From assembly GCF_003173755.1 (NCBI RefSeq), contig NZ_CP029553.1, positions 4,240,001-4,304,000 of the forward strand: DNA of 64,000 nt, read 5' to 3'. Every line of letters starts with the position of its first letter. The stretch's first letter is position 1. Under the pieces are notes generated by a model, which was not told the origin of the DNA, did not search any database, and saw only the letters and a program-made list of their open reading frames with translations. Position numbers and translations under genes: made by a program. Shown in pieces: positions 45,541-53,756 of the stretch. Source of the stretch: Methylobacterium terrae. Lineage in GTDB: Bacteria > Pseudomonadota > Alphaproteobacteria > Rhizobiales > Beijerinckiaceae.

Positions 45541-46278
45541 ATGCTGATCGTCTGCCCCGCCTGCGCAAGTGAATATACGCTCGACGCCGACAAGATCGGC
45601 CCGGCCGGGCGCACCGTGCGCTGCGCCGCCTGCCGCGAGCCCTGGTTCGTGTCCGCCCCGGCGCCCGAGGCGGACGCCGCGCTCGCGCCGCCGGGCGAGG
45701 CGGTGTTCACCGCCGCCGAGGCGGCGAGGACCCCGTCCCGTCGCGCCGGTCCCCGCGCTGCGCCGGCACGCGCGGGTGCGCCCCGGCGCCGGCGCCTCGT
45801 CGCGGCGGCCGCCCTGCTCGCGGGGTGCGGCGCGGTCGCGGCCGCCCTCCTGCCCGCCGGGCGCTCCGGCGTCGTGCGCGCCCTGCCGGCGACCGCGAAG
45901 CTCTACGCGGCGGTCGGCCTGCCGGTGAACCTGCGCGGCCTCGCCTTCCGGGACGTCGCCGCCTACCAGCTGCCGGATGCCTCGGGGAGCGGCCGCCTCG
46001 TCGTCGAGGGCGACGTGGTGAGCGCCGCCAAGGGCGCGGTGCCGGTGCCCCGCCTGAGCCTCGAACTGCGCGACGAGCACGGGCAGGTCGTCTACCGCTG
46101 GACCGCCGAGGCGCCGCGGGACCGGCTCGAGCCGGAGGAATCCGCCCGCTTCCGGGCCGAGCTGCCGGCCGCGCCGGCCAAGGGCCGCCAGGTGCTGGTC
46201 CGCTTTGCCGCGGTTGACAGCGGAGATTCTGCCGTCAGCCTGAGGGCTCCGACGAACGCGCAAGCGACCCTCCCCTGA
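45541..46278 (+). CDS. MJ0042-type zinc-ribbon protein with TM segment (DUF3426-like)
   Basis: A 245-aa protein beginning with an MJ0042 zinc finger (IVCPACASEYTLDADKIG, VRCAACREPWF: two CxxC pairs). After a Pro/Ala/Arg-rich linker comes one TM helix (VAAAALLAGCGAVAAALLPAG, near residues 83-103), then a beta-rich domain (LVVEGDVVSAAKGAVPVPRLSLELRDEHGQVVY, in pieces) of the DUF3426 kind. Function unknown; the gene is regularly found beside ftsEX and hpt in Hyphomicrobiales. Confidence 0.82.
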   Translation: MLIVCPACASEYTLDADKIGPAGRTVRCAACREPWFVSAPAPEADAALAPPGEAVFTAAEAARTPSRRAGPRAAPARAGAPRRRRLVAAAALLAGCGAVAAALLPAGRSGVVRALPATAKLYAAVGLPVNLRGLAFRDVAAYQLPDASGSGRLVVEGDVVSAAKGAVPVPRLSLELRDEHGQVVYRWTAEAPRDRLEPEESARFRAELPAAPAKGRQVLVRFAAVDSGDSAVSLRAPTNAQATLP

Positions 46279-46301
46279 GCGAACCCCAAAGACCGAGACC
46301 G

Positions 46302-46871
46302 ATGAACCCTCCCCTGCCCCGCGTCCGCGTCCTCTTCGACGAATCCGCCATCGCGCAGCGCAACGAGGAGATCGCGCGCGCGATCGCGGCCCAGCCGCTC
46401 GAGAACCTCCTGGTGGTGGCGGTGCTCAAGGGCAGCTTCATGTTCGCCGCCGACCTGATCCGGGCGCTGCACCGGGCGGGGCTGGCGCCGCAGGTCGAGT
46501 TCATCCACCTGTCGAGCTACCGCGCCGCCACCGTGTCCTCGGGCCAGGTCGCGATCCTGCGCGACGTCGAGAGCGAGGTGCGCGGGCGCGACGTGCTCCT
46601 GATCGACGACATCCTCGAATCCGGCCGCACCCTCGTCTACGCCAAGGACCTGCTGATGGCCCGCGGCGCGCGGCGCGTGCTCACCACCGTGCTACTCGAG
46701 AAGCCCGGCAAGCGCGCGGTGACGATGGACGCGGATTACGTCGGCTTCACCTGCCCGGACGTGTTCGTGGTCGGCTACGGGATGGACGTGGCCCACGCCT
46801 TCCGGCAACTGCCCTATGTCGGCCTCGTCGATTACGGCGACGGCGATCCGGACCTGTTCGACAAGGAGTGA
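46302..46871 (+). CDS. hpt: hypoxanthine phosphoribosyltransferase
   Basis: A 189-aa type I phosphoribosyltransferase of the purine-salvage group. PRPP is bound by VLLIDDILESGRTL (near residue 95); the PPi loop is VVAVLKGSFMFAADL, and the purine-binding part is YVGFTCPDVFVVGYGMD. It makes IMP (or GMP) from hypoxanthine (guanine) and PRPP in the cytoplasm. It starts 23 bp after the zinc-ribbon gene on the same strand. Confidence 0.93.
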   Translation: MNPPLPRVRVLFDESAIAQRNEEIARAIAAQPLENLLVVAVLKGSFMFAADLIRALHRAGLAPQVEFIHLSSYRAATVSSGQVAILRDVESEVRGRDVLLIDDILESGRTLVYAKDLLMARGARRVLTTVLLEKPGKRAVTMDADYVGFTCPDVFVVGYGMDVAHAFRQLPYVGLVDYGDGDPDLFDKE

Positions 46872-47063
46872 GGGATCGGAAGCGCGGGATCGGGTCGGGG
46901 CCGCGAGCCCGGAGCGATGCGCGATTGCAACGCCGCCGGGCCTCCGCCCGGAAAGCGACGCGAAAGCGGAACCTCAGCCACCGCAGTGGCTTGACCCGGG
47001 ACCGAAGGCCCGATCACACTTGCCGTGTCCACGGGGTTTTTCGGCCCAGAGAGACGAGAGGAC

Positions 47064-47444
47064 ATGGCGCGCATCCTGCTGGTCGACGACGAGGAACCGA
47101 TCCGCGGCTTCCTGAAGCGCGGGCTGGAGATGGACGGCCATACGGTCGTGACGGCGGTCGACGGCAGCGACGGTCTCGACCGGCTGGCCGAGGACGCCTT
47201 CGACCTGATGCTGACGGACATCCGCATGCCGCTGATGGACGGCATCGCCCTGTCGCTCGCGGCCAAGCGCGACTACCCCGACCTGACGATCCTGCTGATG
47301 ACGGGCTTCGCCGACCAGCGCGAGCGCGCCCGCGGCCTCGACGCGATTGTAGCCGACGTGCTGACCAAGCCCTTCACCCTCGCCGACATGCGCGCCACGG
47401 TCTCCCGCGCGCTGCGCGCCGCCGGGGCGGTGGCGGCGCGCTAG
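47064..47444 (+). CDS. cpdR: single-domain response regulator CpdR
   Basis: A 126-aa receiver-only response regulator. The phosphoacceptor is Asp52 in MLTDIRMPLMDG; the acidic pair is in LLVDDEEPI; Thr in LLMTGFADQ and Lys in VLTKPFTLADM complete the active site. CpdR, controlled by the CckA-ChpT phosphorelay, guides ClpXP to cell-cycle substrates in alphaproteobacteria. The RGLDAIVADVLTKPF stretch is CpdR-specific. The ATG at 47064 follows GAGAGGAC; a longer frame from 47025 was rejected. Confidence 0.92.
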   Translation: MARILLVDDEEPIRGFLKRGLEMDGHTVVTAVDGSDGLDRLAEDAFDLMLTDIRMPLMDGIALSLAAKRDYPDLTILLMTGFADQRERARGLDAIVADVLTKPFTLADMRATVSRALRAAGAVAAR

Positions 47445-47521
47445 AGCGTCCTCCGGCGGAGCGGGGACCGGTTCGCCGCAGACAATGCGGCAAAATCAAA
47501 GACCTGGAGCAGCGTCCGATC
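47442..47521. repeat. rhizobial-type intergenic repeat after cpdR
   Basis: The sequence starting CTAGAGCGTCCTCCGGCGGA and ending with AAAGACCTGGAGCAGCGTCC overlaps the cpdR stop. TAGAGC...GCGGCAAAA...AAAGACCTNGAGCAGCGTCCG is a widespread intergenic repeat in Hyphomicrobiales genomes, as I recall it. Its function is unknown; it often sits directly at gene ends. Confidence 0.7.
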
Positions 47522-47531
47522 AGGCGCCGTT

Positions 47532-48437
47532 CTAGATCGGCGGGTCGCGCTCCGGACCCGCGAAATGGGCGAGCGCGAAATCGACGAACGAGCGCAGCTT
47601 CGGGGTGATCCGCCGGTCCGGCGCGTAGAGCAGGTGCATCGGTCGCGAGACGGGCCGGTAATCCGGCAGCACCGGCACGAGGTGGCCCGCCGCGACCGCG
47701 TCCCGCATCAGGGCCGCCGGCTGCAGCAGCAGGCCGAGACCGGCGAGCGCCGCGGTCAGCAGGGCCTGGCCGTTATTGACCAGGAGCCGGTACGACACCT
47801 CGACCGCCTCGGGCCCGTCCGGCCCGGTGAAGCGCCACTGGTCCCCCGTCGCCATGTAGGCAAAGCCCAGGCATTCGTGATGCCTCAGGTCGGCCGGCAC
47901 GCGCGGCGCGCCCCGTTCCGCGAGGTAGGACGGAGCGGCGCAGAGGGTGAAGTCCATCGGGCGCAACGCGCGGGCGATCAGGCCGCTCTCGGCCGGCGGG
48001 CCGACGCGGAAGACCACCTCGTAGCCCTCCTCGATCAGGTCGACCTTGCGGTCCGACAGGGTCAGCTCGACATCGACCTGCGGGTAGGCCGCGAGGTAGG
48101 CCGGCAGCACCCGGGCGAGGTCGTAGGCGCCGAAGGTGACCGAGGCGTTGACCCGGATCCGGCCCCGCGGCACCGCCTGGCTGCTGGCCGCGGCCGCCTC
48201 CACCGCCTCGACATCCGCCAGGATGATGCGCACCCGCTCGTAGAGCGCGCGGCCCGCCTCGGTCAGACTCTGCCGGCGCGTCGTCCGGTGGATCAGGCGA
48301 ACGCCGAGATGCTCCTCCAGCAGGCGCACCTGCTTGCCCACCGCCTGCGGCGAGAGCCCGAGCGCCTCGCCCGCGGCCGAGAACGAGCCCGTCTCGACCG
48401 CCCTGGCGAAGGCCTCCATGCCGGTCAGACGGTCCAT
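47532..48437 (-). CDS. LysR family regulator
   Basis: A 301-aa LysR protein with the HTH in residues 1-62 (MEAFARAVETGSFSAAGEAL, SPQAVGKQVRLLEEHLG, RRQSLTEAG) and an effector domain from about residue 92 (GRIRVNASVTFGAYDLARVLPAYL). The ATG at 48437 gives the standard N-terminus. It is divergent from the quinone oxidoreductase, 111 bp apart, and probably regulates it. A TTC-N7-GAA element lies between the two genes. Confidence 0.93.
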   Translation of the reverse strand: MDRLTGMEAFARAVETGSFSAAGEALGLSPQAVGKQVRLLEEHLGVRLIHRTTRRQSLTEAGRALYERVRIILADVEAVEAAAASSQAVPRGRIRVNASVTFGAYDLARVLPAYLAAYPQVDVELTLSDRKVDLIEEGYEVVFRVGPPAESGLIARALRPMDFTLCAAPSYLAERGAPRVPADLRHHECLGFAYMATGDQWRFTGPDGPEAVEVSYRLLVNNGQALLTAALAGLGLLLQPAALMRDAVAAGHLVPVLPDYRPVSRPMHLLYAPDRRITPKLRSFVDFALAHFAGPERDPPI

Positions 48438-48455
48438 GGATCGGAAACCACCCGT

Positions 48456-48468
48456 TTCAAATCTCGAA
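48456..48468. promoter_or_regulatory. candidate LysR site (TTC-N7-GAA) between lysR and oxidoreductase
   Basis: TTCAAATCTCGAA is a T-N11-A element with symmetric TTC/GAA ends, 19 bp before the LysR start and 81 bp before the oxidoreductase start. It is in the least GC-rich part of the 111-bp spacer. Confidence 0.35.
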
Positions 48469-48548
48469 TGCGCGGCCGGATTTATCACGCGATCCCGCGG
48501 GTTCATACCGGGCGACACGAACGGGGCAGACCAGAGGAGAAGCCCGCC

Positions 48549-49532
48549 ATGTCGAGCCAGCAGCGCCGCGTCGCGATCACCGAGTTCGGCCCGCCGCAGG
48601 TCATGCGCCTGCAGACCGAAACCCTCGCTGCCCCCGGCCCGGGCGAGGCGCAGTTGCGCCAGACGGCCGTCGGCTTCAACTTCATCGACGTCTACCAGCG
48701 CCGGGGCGCCTACCCGCTCGACCTGCCGACCGGGCTCGGCTTCGAGGCGGCGGGCATCGTCGAGGCGGTGGGGCCGGACGTCCCGGACCTGAAGCCCGGC
48801 GACCGCGTGGCGACCATGAATGCCGGCGTCGGCGCCTATGCCGACCGGCGCAACGTGCCGGCGGGCAAGCTCGTGCGGATCCCCGAGGGCGTCGCCGACG
48901 AGGCCGCCGCCGCCCTGCTGTTCAAGGGGATGACGGCGCAGTACCTGCTGCGCAAGACCCACGCGGTGCAGGCGGGCGACCTGCTGCTGGTGCATTCCGC
49001 CGCCGGCGGCGTCGGCCAGATCCTGACCCGCTGGGCGACGGCTCTGGGCGCCACGGTGATCGGCACCACCGGCTCGCCGGCGAAGCGCGACGCGGGCCTC
49101 GCCGCCGGCTGCGCGGCGGTGATCGACCTCACCGATCCCGACTGGCCCAGGGCCTTCCTGGAGGCGACCGGCGGCGCCAAGGCCCGGGTCGTCTACGACG
49201 CGGTCGGCAAGGACACGCTCCTGAAGTCCCTCGACTGCGCCGCCCCGTTCGGCCTCGTCGTCTCGTACGGCGCGGCGTCGGGCCCGTCCCCGGCGATCGA
49301 CCCGGAACTCCTCAACAAGAAGGGCTGCCTGTTCCTCACCCGCCCGTCGGTCTTCCCGCACAACGCCGACCCGGCCACCTTCCGGGCCAACGCCGCCGAC
49401 CTGTTCGACGCGATCGCGCGCGGCCACGTCGCGGTCGATATCGGGGCGCGGTTCCCGCTCGACGAGGTGGTGCAGGCGCACGAGGCGGCGGAGGCGCGGA
49501 AGGTCACGGGAGCGATCGTGCTGGTGCCGTGA
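48549..49532 (+). CDS. zinc-free NADPH:quinone oxidoreductase (Qor-like)
   Basis: A 327-aa medium-chain dehydrogenase/reductase. The GroES-like part has GFNFIDVYQRRGAYPLDLPTGLGFEAAG, diagnostic of Qor; the Rossmann part has VHSAAGGVGQILTRWA and GTTGSPAKRDAG. The zinc-binding cysteines of alcohol dehydrogenases are absent. It reduces quinones or alkenals with NADPH. GGAGAAG precedes the ATG. Regulation by the divergent LysR protein is likely; quinone stress is the usual trigger for such pairs. Confidence 0.93.
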   Translation: MSSQQRRVAITEFGPPQVMRLQTETLAAPGPGEAQLRQTAVGFNFIDVYQRRGAYPLDLPTGLGFEAAGIVEAVGPDVPDLKPGDRVATMNAGVGAYADRRNVPAGKLVRIPEGVADEAAAALLFKGMTAQYLLRKTHAVQAGDLLLVHSAAGGVGQILTRWATALGATVIGTTGSPAKRDAGLAAGCAAVIDLTDPDWPRAFLEATGGAKARVVYDAVGKDTLLKSLDCAAPFGLVVSYGAASGPSPAIDPELLNKKGCLFLTRPSVFPHNADPATFRANAADLFDAIARGHVAVDIGARFPLDEVVQAHEAAEARKVTGAIVLVP

Positions 49533-50047
49533 TGCGGAGTGTCGCGGGGGCCCCGGCTCCTCGACCTTCCCACTGCCGCGCCGTCCCGCATCACGGCGCG
49601 GCCCGGGGCTGAGCCGGTGACGAAGTCCTCGCGCCCGATCACCGCCTCCGCCCTGTCGGCGTGGCATCGAAGCACAACGATAGACGTGGTCCGGTAGAAG
49701 GACGTTCAAACGGTGGCCGCCCTGCCGCAACATCGTCGGCAGGTGGTCATTCCTGTGTATTATCATGATATAATGTTTTAGAATTGTTGACTTTAATCAT
49801 CCGCAATAAATCTTATCGATGTTTTATCTGGTCGTCATACTCAAGTCTTGTTTCCGGAAATTTTTCAAACCCGAAAATATCATGACAAATGACCAAATAC
49901 TTCACACCATACGAATCGCTCCTGAATTGGACGATTGGTTCGCGCGAGGCGTTGCCATAGAAGTCTTTATTAGATAAGTTAAATCACAAGACTAACAAGA
50001 GCACGACCCACCGGTCCGATCTCTTCGCATCCTGCAGGGAGGTATCC
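49533..50047. other. AT-rich intergenic region upstream of M4 protease
   Basis: From about 49740 to 50000 the base composition drops far below the surroundings (long A/T-rich stretches, no coding frame). It contains a perfect TATAAT (49769-49774), a TTGACT (49787-49792) and the palindrome TATCATGATA (49761-49770), with a second related ATATCATGAC near 49877-49886. This looks like imported regulatory DNA carrying the promoter of the protease-inhibitor pair, possibly a target of xenogeneic silencing. Confidence 0.55.
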
Positions 50048-51079
50048 ATGCGCTGCACATGCCACATCGTGCCGGCGGACGTTCTGCGCAGGCTGGCGCA
50101 GGATGCCTCGCTGTCGCAGGACACGCAGCGGGCCTTCATCGATACGGCGAAGGTCGACGTCGAGCAGCGTCGCATCCGCGTACAGGCCGTGAAGCTCACG
50201 ATGGTCGCGCAAGCCACGGCGCAGACCGTCACGGCGCTCGCTCCTGCACCCGCTCTGTCCCTCTACGACTGCAACCACACGCAGAACCTGCCGGGCACGC
50301 CCATCGCCAATCCCCCGGCTTCTGCGGACCAGACCGCCAGAAACGTCTCCGCCACGACGAGCGACGTCGCGGACTTCTACGCCACCGTGTTCAAGCGGAA
50401 CTCGATCGACGACGGCGGGATGACGCTCCTCTCGTCGATTCACTACGGCATCAAGTACGCGAACGCCTTCTGGAACGGCCTCCAGATGGCCTATGGCGAC
50501 GGGGACGGGTTGATTTTCACGGACTTCTCTCAGTCCAACGACGTCATTGCCCACGAATTGACGCATGGCGTGACTCAATACACCCTCCAGCTCAACTATA
50601 CCAACGAAGCCGGTGGACTGAACGAGCATCTCTCGGATTGTTTCGGGAGCATGTTCCGGCAGTGGAAGGCGAACCAGACCGTCGCCCAGGCCGACTGGCT
50701 GATCGGCAAGGACATCGTCGGCCCGCAAGCTCAGGCCAAGGGTTTGACCTGCCTGCGGGACATGGCGAATCCGGCGGGCGCGCACTGCATCGGCCCACAG
50801 ATCACCCACTTCAGCCAGTACAAGGCGGGGATGGATCCGCATTACAGCAGCGGCGTCCCGAACCTGGCTTTTCACACCATCTGCATGGCGGTGGGCGGTC
50901 AGAGCTGGGACAAGGTCGGCCAGGTATGGTACCGGGTCATGACGACCTCCGGTGCGAAGCCTGCGATGCGCATGAAGACCTTCGCGAACCGGACCCGGTC
51001 GGCGGCGTCCCAGCTGTATCCCGGCGATACGGCCCTGAGCCAGGCCGTCGATGCCGGATGGAAACAAGTGGGCCTGTAG
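50048..51079 (+). CDS. M4-family metalloprotease, protealysin-like
   Basis: A 343-aa thermolysin-family zinc protease. Zinc ligands His169 and His173 with catalytic Glu170 are in AHELTHGVTQ; the third ligand Glu193 is in LNEHLSDCFG; His265 in DPHYSSGVPN is the transition-state His. There is no signal peptide; instead a short propeptide-like start (CHIVPADVLRRLA) resembles protealysin, whose precursor region is about 50 residues. It probably matures by removing it. The paired downstream gene encodes an emfourin-like inhibitor. Codon use is less GC-biased than the neighbours, and an AT-rich leader precedes it, so recent transfer is likely. Confidence 0.92.
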   Translation: MRCTCHIVPADVLRRLAQDASLSQDTQRAFIDTAKVDVEQRRIRVQAVKLTMVAQATAQTVTALAPAPALSLYDCNHTQNLPGTPIANPPASADQTARNVSATTSDVADFYATVFKRNSIDDGGMTLLSSIHYGIKYANAFWNGLQMAYGDGDGLIFTDFSQSNDVIAHELTHGVTQYTLQLNYTNEAGGLNEHLSDCFGSMFRQWKANQTVAQADWLIGKDIVGPQAQAKGLTCLRDMANPAGAHCIGPQITHFSQYKAGMDPHYSSGVPNLAFHTICMAVGGQSWDKVGQVWYRVMTTSGAKPAMRMKTFANRTRSAASQLYPGDTALSQAVDAGWKQVGL

Positions 51080-51119
51080 CCGTTTCCCGTCGAGATCGAA
51101 CGACCGTGGGACACACGCC

Positions 51120-51416
51120 ATGGACATGCTGACGATAGAACGCCTGGGAGGGCTCGCGGGTATCGGCCAACCCGGCTCCCGCATCCGGAGCCAGGGCGAG
51201 CAGCCGCTGAACGCGCTCTCCGCGGATGATCGTGCATCCGTCGAGGCGCTGTTTCGCAAGCCTCCGTCCCGGCGGCAGGCGGCGCCCATGATGAGGGACG
51301 GCTTCCGGTACCGCATCACGCGCAGCGGCGAGGCGGGCCGGCAGCAGACGATCGAGGTGCCGGAGGCGGCGGTGCCCCCGGCCCTCCGGGCCTGCGTCAC
51401 GGACTCGCTGACGTGA
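51120..51416 (+). CDS. emfourin-like protealysin inhibitor
   Basis: A 98-aa protein that fits the emfourin pattern: LTIERLGGLAGIG at the start, NALSADDRASVEALF in the middle, and DGFRYRITRSGEAG followed by IEVPEAAVPPAL at the end. Emfourins are proteinaceous inhibitors encoded next to protealysin-like proteases and thought to keep the enzyme inactive inside the cell. It starts 40 bp after the protease stop, same strand, so one operon. No signal peptide. Identification is by pattern and context, not by search; an ATG at 51126 is an alternative start. Confidence 0.7.
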   Translation: MDMLTIERLGGLAGIGQPGSRIRSQGEQPLNALSADDRASVEALFRKPPSRRQAAPMMRDGFRYRITRSGEAGRQQTIEVPEAAVPPALRACVTDSLT

Positions 51417-51422
51417 GCGCCG

Positions 51423-51947
51423 TCAGTTCATCCACCAGATCGCCGCGTTGAGCGCCGTCGCGTAGGCCACCCACGCCGCGTAGGGCACGAGGACGAGGGC
51501 GGCCACCCGGTCGAGGGACGAGAAGAGCCGGATCGTCCACAGGATCATCACCAGGAGGGCGACCACGACGACGAGGCCGCCGGCGATGTCGTGGCGGGCG
51601 AAGAAGACCGGGGTCCAGGCGCCGTTGAGGGCGAGCTGGACGAAGAACGCCCACAGGGCGAGCGTGCGGGTGCGCCGCAGGCCCCCCGTCGCCGGGGCGG
51701 TGCCGAGCACCCGCCAGCCCGAGAAGGCGATCAGCGTGTAGAGGATCGTCCAGGCGACCGGGAACAGCCAGTTCGGCGGCGTGAAGCCCGGCTTGGCGAG
51801 GCCCGCGTACCAGGTCGGGATGTTCGGCGTGGTGGCCAGGCTCCCCGCCACCGCGACCGCCGCGACGGGCAGGATGGCGGCGGCGAGGCGCGGCACCGGG
51901 GACAGGACGGGCCGGGCGGGAGGGATGAGCGTTGCGGTGGGCGGCAT
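51423..51947 (-). CDS. tspO: TspO/MBR family protein
   Basis: A 174-aa membrane protein with five helices. TspO marks: SLATTPNIPTWYAGLAKPGFTPPNWLFPVAWTILYTLIAFSGWR (residues about 35-78, in pieces) and FFVQLALNGAWTPVFFARHD, with a C-terminal NAAIWWMN. TspO binds tetrapyrroles and affects their regulation or transport. The start at 51947 was preferred; a longer frame to 52160 runs antisense into the PLP-enzyme gene. It is convergent with the emfourin-like gene (6 bp apart) and divergent from the PLP enzyme. Confidence 0.9.
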   Translation of the reverse strand: MPPTATLIPPARPVLSPVPRLAAAILPVAAVAVAGSLATTPNIPTWYAGLAKPGFTPPNWLFPVAWTILYTLIAFSGWRVLGTAPATGGLRRTRTLALWAFFVQLALNGAWTPVFFARHDIAGGLVVVVALLVMILWTIRLFSSLDRVAALVLVPYAAWVAYATALNAAIWWMN

Positions 51948-52050
51948 CTCGGGCTCGGGTGCTATACCGGGATGGAGGTTGCGCGCCGGCACCGGTTCTG
52001 CAAGGCCGGCGGGGGAGCAAAACGTCCTCGTCGCATCCTGGAGTCCCGGC

Positions 52051-53205
52051 ATGAGCCACGCCCCGCGCCCCTGGTCGAAGAAGAGCCTCGCCGCGCAGGC
52101 GCTCGGCCACGTCGACCCGGTCACCAAGGCCGTGGTGCCGCCGATCCACGTCGCCACCACCTACATCCGCGATCCCGACAACCAGTACTCCTCCGGCTAC
52201 GTCTACGGCCGGCCCGACAACGCCACCGTGCGCGAGGCGGAGGCCGTGATCGCGATGCTGGAGGAGGCCGAGGCCGGCGCGCTGCTGTTCTCCTCCGGCA
52301 TGGCCGCCGCGACCGCGGTGTTCGGCGCCCTCGATCCGGGCGACCACATCGTGGCGCCGACCGTGATGTACTGGGCCCTGCGGCGCTGGCTGTCCGAGGA
52401 GGCGACGCGCTGGGGCCTCAAGGTCGATTTCGTCGCCACCGACGACCTCGACGCGCTGAAAGGCGCCGTGCGGCCCGGCGAGACCAAGCTCGTCTGGCTC
52501 GAGACGCCCTCGAACCCGCTCTGGACGATCACCGACATCGCGGGCGCGGCCGAGATCGCCCACGCGGCGGGCGCGCGCCTCGCGGTCGATTCGACGGCGA
52601 GCTCGCCGGTGGTGACCCGGCCCCTGGCCCTCGGCGCCGACGTGGTGATGCACGCCGCCACCAAGGTGCTCAACGGCCATTCCGACGTGATCGCCGGGGC
52701 GCTCGCCGGCGCCAGGGCCGACGCGTTCTGGGCCCGGATCCAGCGCATCCGCTCCGGCAACGGCGCGATCCTCGGGCCGTTCGAGGCCTACCTCCTGACG
52801 CGCGGGATGCGCACGCTCCACGTGCGGATCGCGGCCCAGATGGCGAACGCCGCCGACCTGGCGCGCCGGCTCTCGGCCCATCCGGCGGTCGGCCACGTGC
52901 TCTATCCGGGCCTCGCCGAGCATCCCGGCCACGCGGTCGCGGCCCGGCAGATGACCGGCGGCTTCGGCACCATGCTGTCGATCCGGGTGGCCGGAGGCGA
53001 GGCCGCGGCGATCCGGACGGCGGCCCGGGTGGGTTTGTGGAAGCGCGCCACCTCGCTCGGCGGCGTCGAGAGCCTGATCGAGCACCGCGCCTCGATCGAG
53101 GGCCCGAGCACCCCCTGCCCGCCGGACCTCCTGCGCCTCTCGGCCGGCATCGAGGATGCCGACGACCTCTACGCCGACCTCGACCAGGCCCTGCGGCCGG
53201 AGTGA
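52051..53205 (+). CDS. trans-sulfuration-type PLP enzyme (cystathionine gamma-synthase family)
   Basis: A 384-aa Cys/Met-metabolism PLP enzyme. The PLP lysine is Lys205 in HAATKVLNGHSDVIAG; YGRPDNATVREAEAVIA and FSSGMAAATAVFGAL are cofactor-binding segments, and LETPSNPLW the Asp/Asn-region. It could act as cystathionine gamma-synthase, cystathionine beta-lyase or O-acetylhomoserine sulfhydrylase; the sequence alone does not decide. A hairpin (51984-52011, CGCCGGC stem with 14-nt loop) lies in the leader. It is divergent from tspO. Confidence 0.9.
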   Translation: MSHAPRPWSKKSLAAQALGHVDPVTKAVVPPIHVATTYIRDPDNQYSSGYVYGRPDNATVREAEAVIAMLEEAEAGALLFSSGMAAATAVFGALDPGDHIVAPTVMYWALRRWLSEEATRWGLKVDFVATDDLDALKGAVRPGETKLVWLETPSNPLWTITDIAGAAEIAHAAGARLAVDSTASSPVVTRPLALGADVVMHAATKVLNGHSDVIAGALAGARADAFWARIQRIRSGNGAILGPFEAYLLTRGMRTLHVRIAAQMANAADLARRLSAHPAVGHVLYPGLAEHPGHAVAARQMTGGFGTMLSIRVAGGEAAAIRTAARVGLWKRATSLGGVESLIEHRASIEGPSTPCPPDLLRLSAGIEDADDLYADLDQALRPE

Positions 53206-53287
53206 GAACGGGGTCGGCGGGAGCTTCTTGGTGTCTCGACGCGTTGAACCGGCGAAGCTTTTCTTCTCCGGTTCACGGGAGACCGCC

Positions 53288-53752
53288 ATGCCCGCCGCCC
53301 TGCCCCTCGCGCTCCTGAGCGCGCAGCTCGTCCTCGTCGCGGCGGATGGTCCGCCGCGACTCGACATCGAAGGCACCTGCAAATCGCCCGGCCGCGCCTC
53401 GGTCAGCCAGGAGGCCGGCTCCGACGGATGCCTGCGCTCCGAGCGCTCGGCGGGCGACGAGCTGCGCAAGCGCTGGGGCCAGTTCTCCGGCTCGGCCAAG
53501 TCCCAGTGCTCGCAGCAATCGACCGCCGGCGGCTTCCCGAGCTACGTCGAGATGCTGACCTGCCTCGAGCTCGCCAGCGGCGCCGTGCCGGTGACGAGCC
53601 CGACCAACCGCGCCACCGCCGGCCAGGGCAGCCCCACCTCCACTGGCAGCGTCCGCGGCCGCCCGGAGGAGCGCGCCGACAGCCTCACCGCCGAGCCCGC
53701 GCCGAGCCAGCGCACCGACCCGCTCAAGGTGCTGGGCAAGCCGGCGCGGTGA
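53288..53752 (+). CDS. small secreted protein of unknown function
   Basis: A 154-aa protein with a signal peptide (LPLALLSAQLVLVAADG) and a mature part with four cysteines (GTCKSPGR, DGCLRSE, SQCSQQ, LTCLEL), then a Ser/Thr/Pro-rich C-terminal tail (about residues 100-154) without structure. The segment around GFPSYVEMLTCLEL is the best-conserved-looking part. GGGAGA precedes the ATG. It stands 83 bp after the PLP-enzyme gene. No domain recognised. Confidence 0.7.
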   Translation: MPAALPLALLSAQLVLVAADGPPRLDIEGTCKSPGRASVSQEAGSDGCLRSERSAGDELRKRWGQFSGSAKSQCSQQSTAGGFPSYVEMLTCLELASGAVPVTSPTNRATAGQGSPTSTGSVRGRPEERADSLTAEPAPSQRTDPLKVLGKPAR

Positions 53753-53756
53753 AGCC

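Noticed and set aside
51984..52011. Hairpin before the trans-sulfuration enzyme considered as a SAM riboswitch
   Set aside because: I could not find the conserved core of SAM-II or related riboswitches; only a simple GC stem is present.
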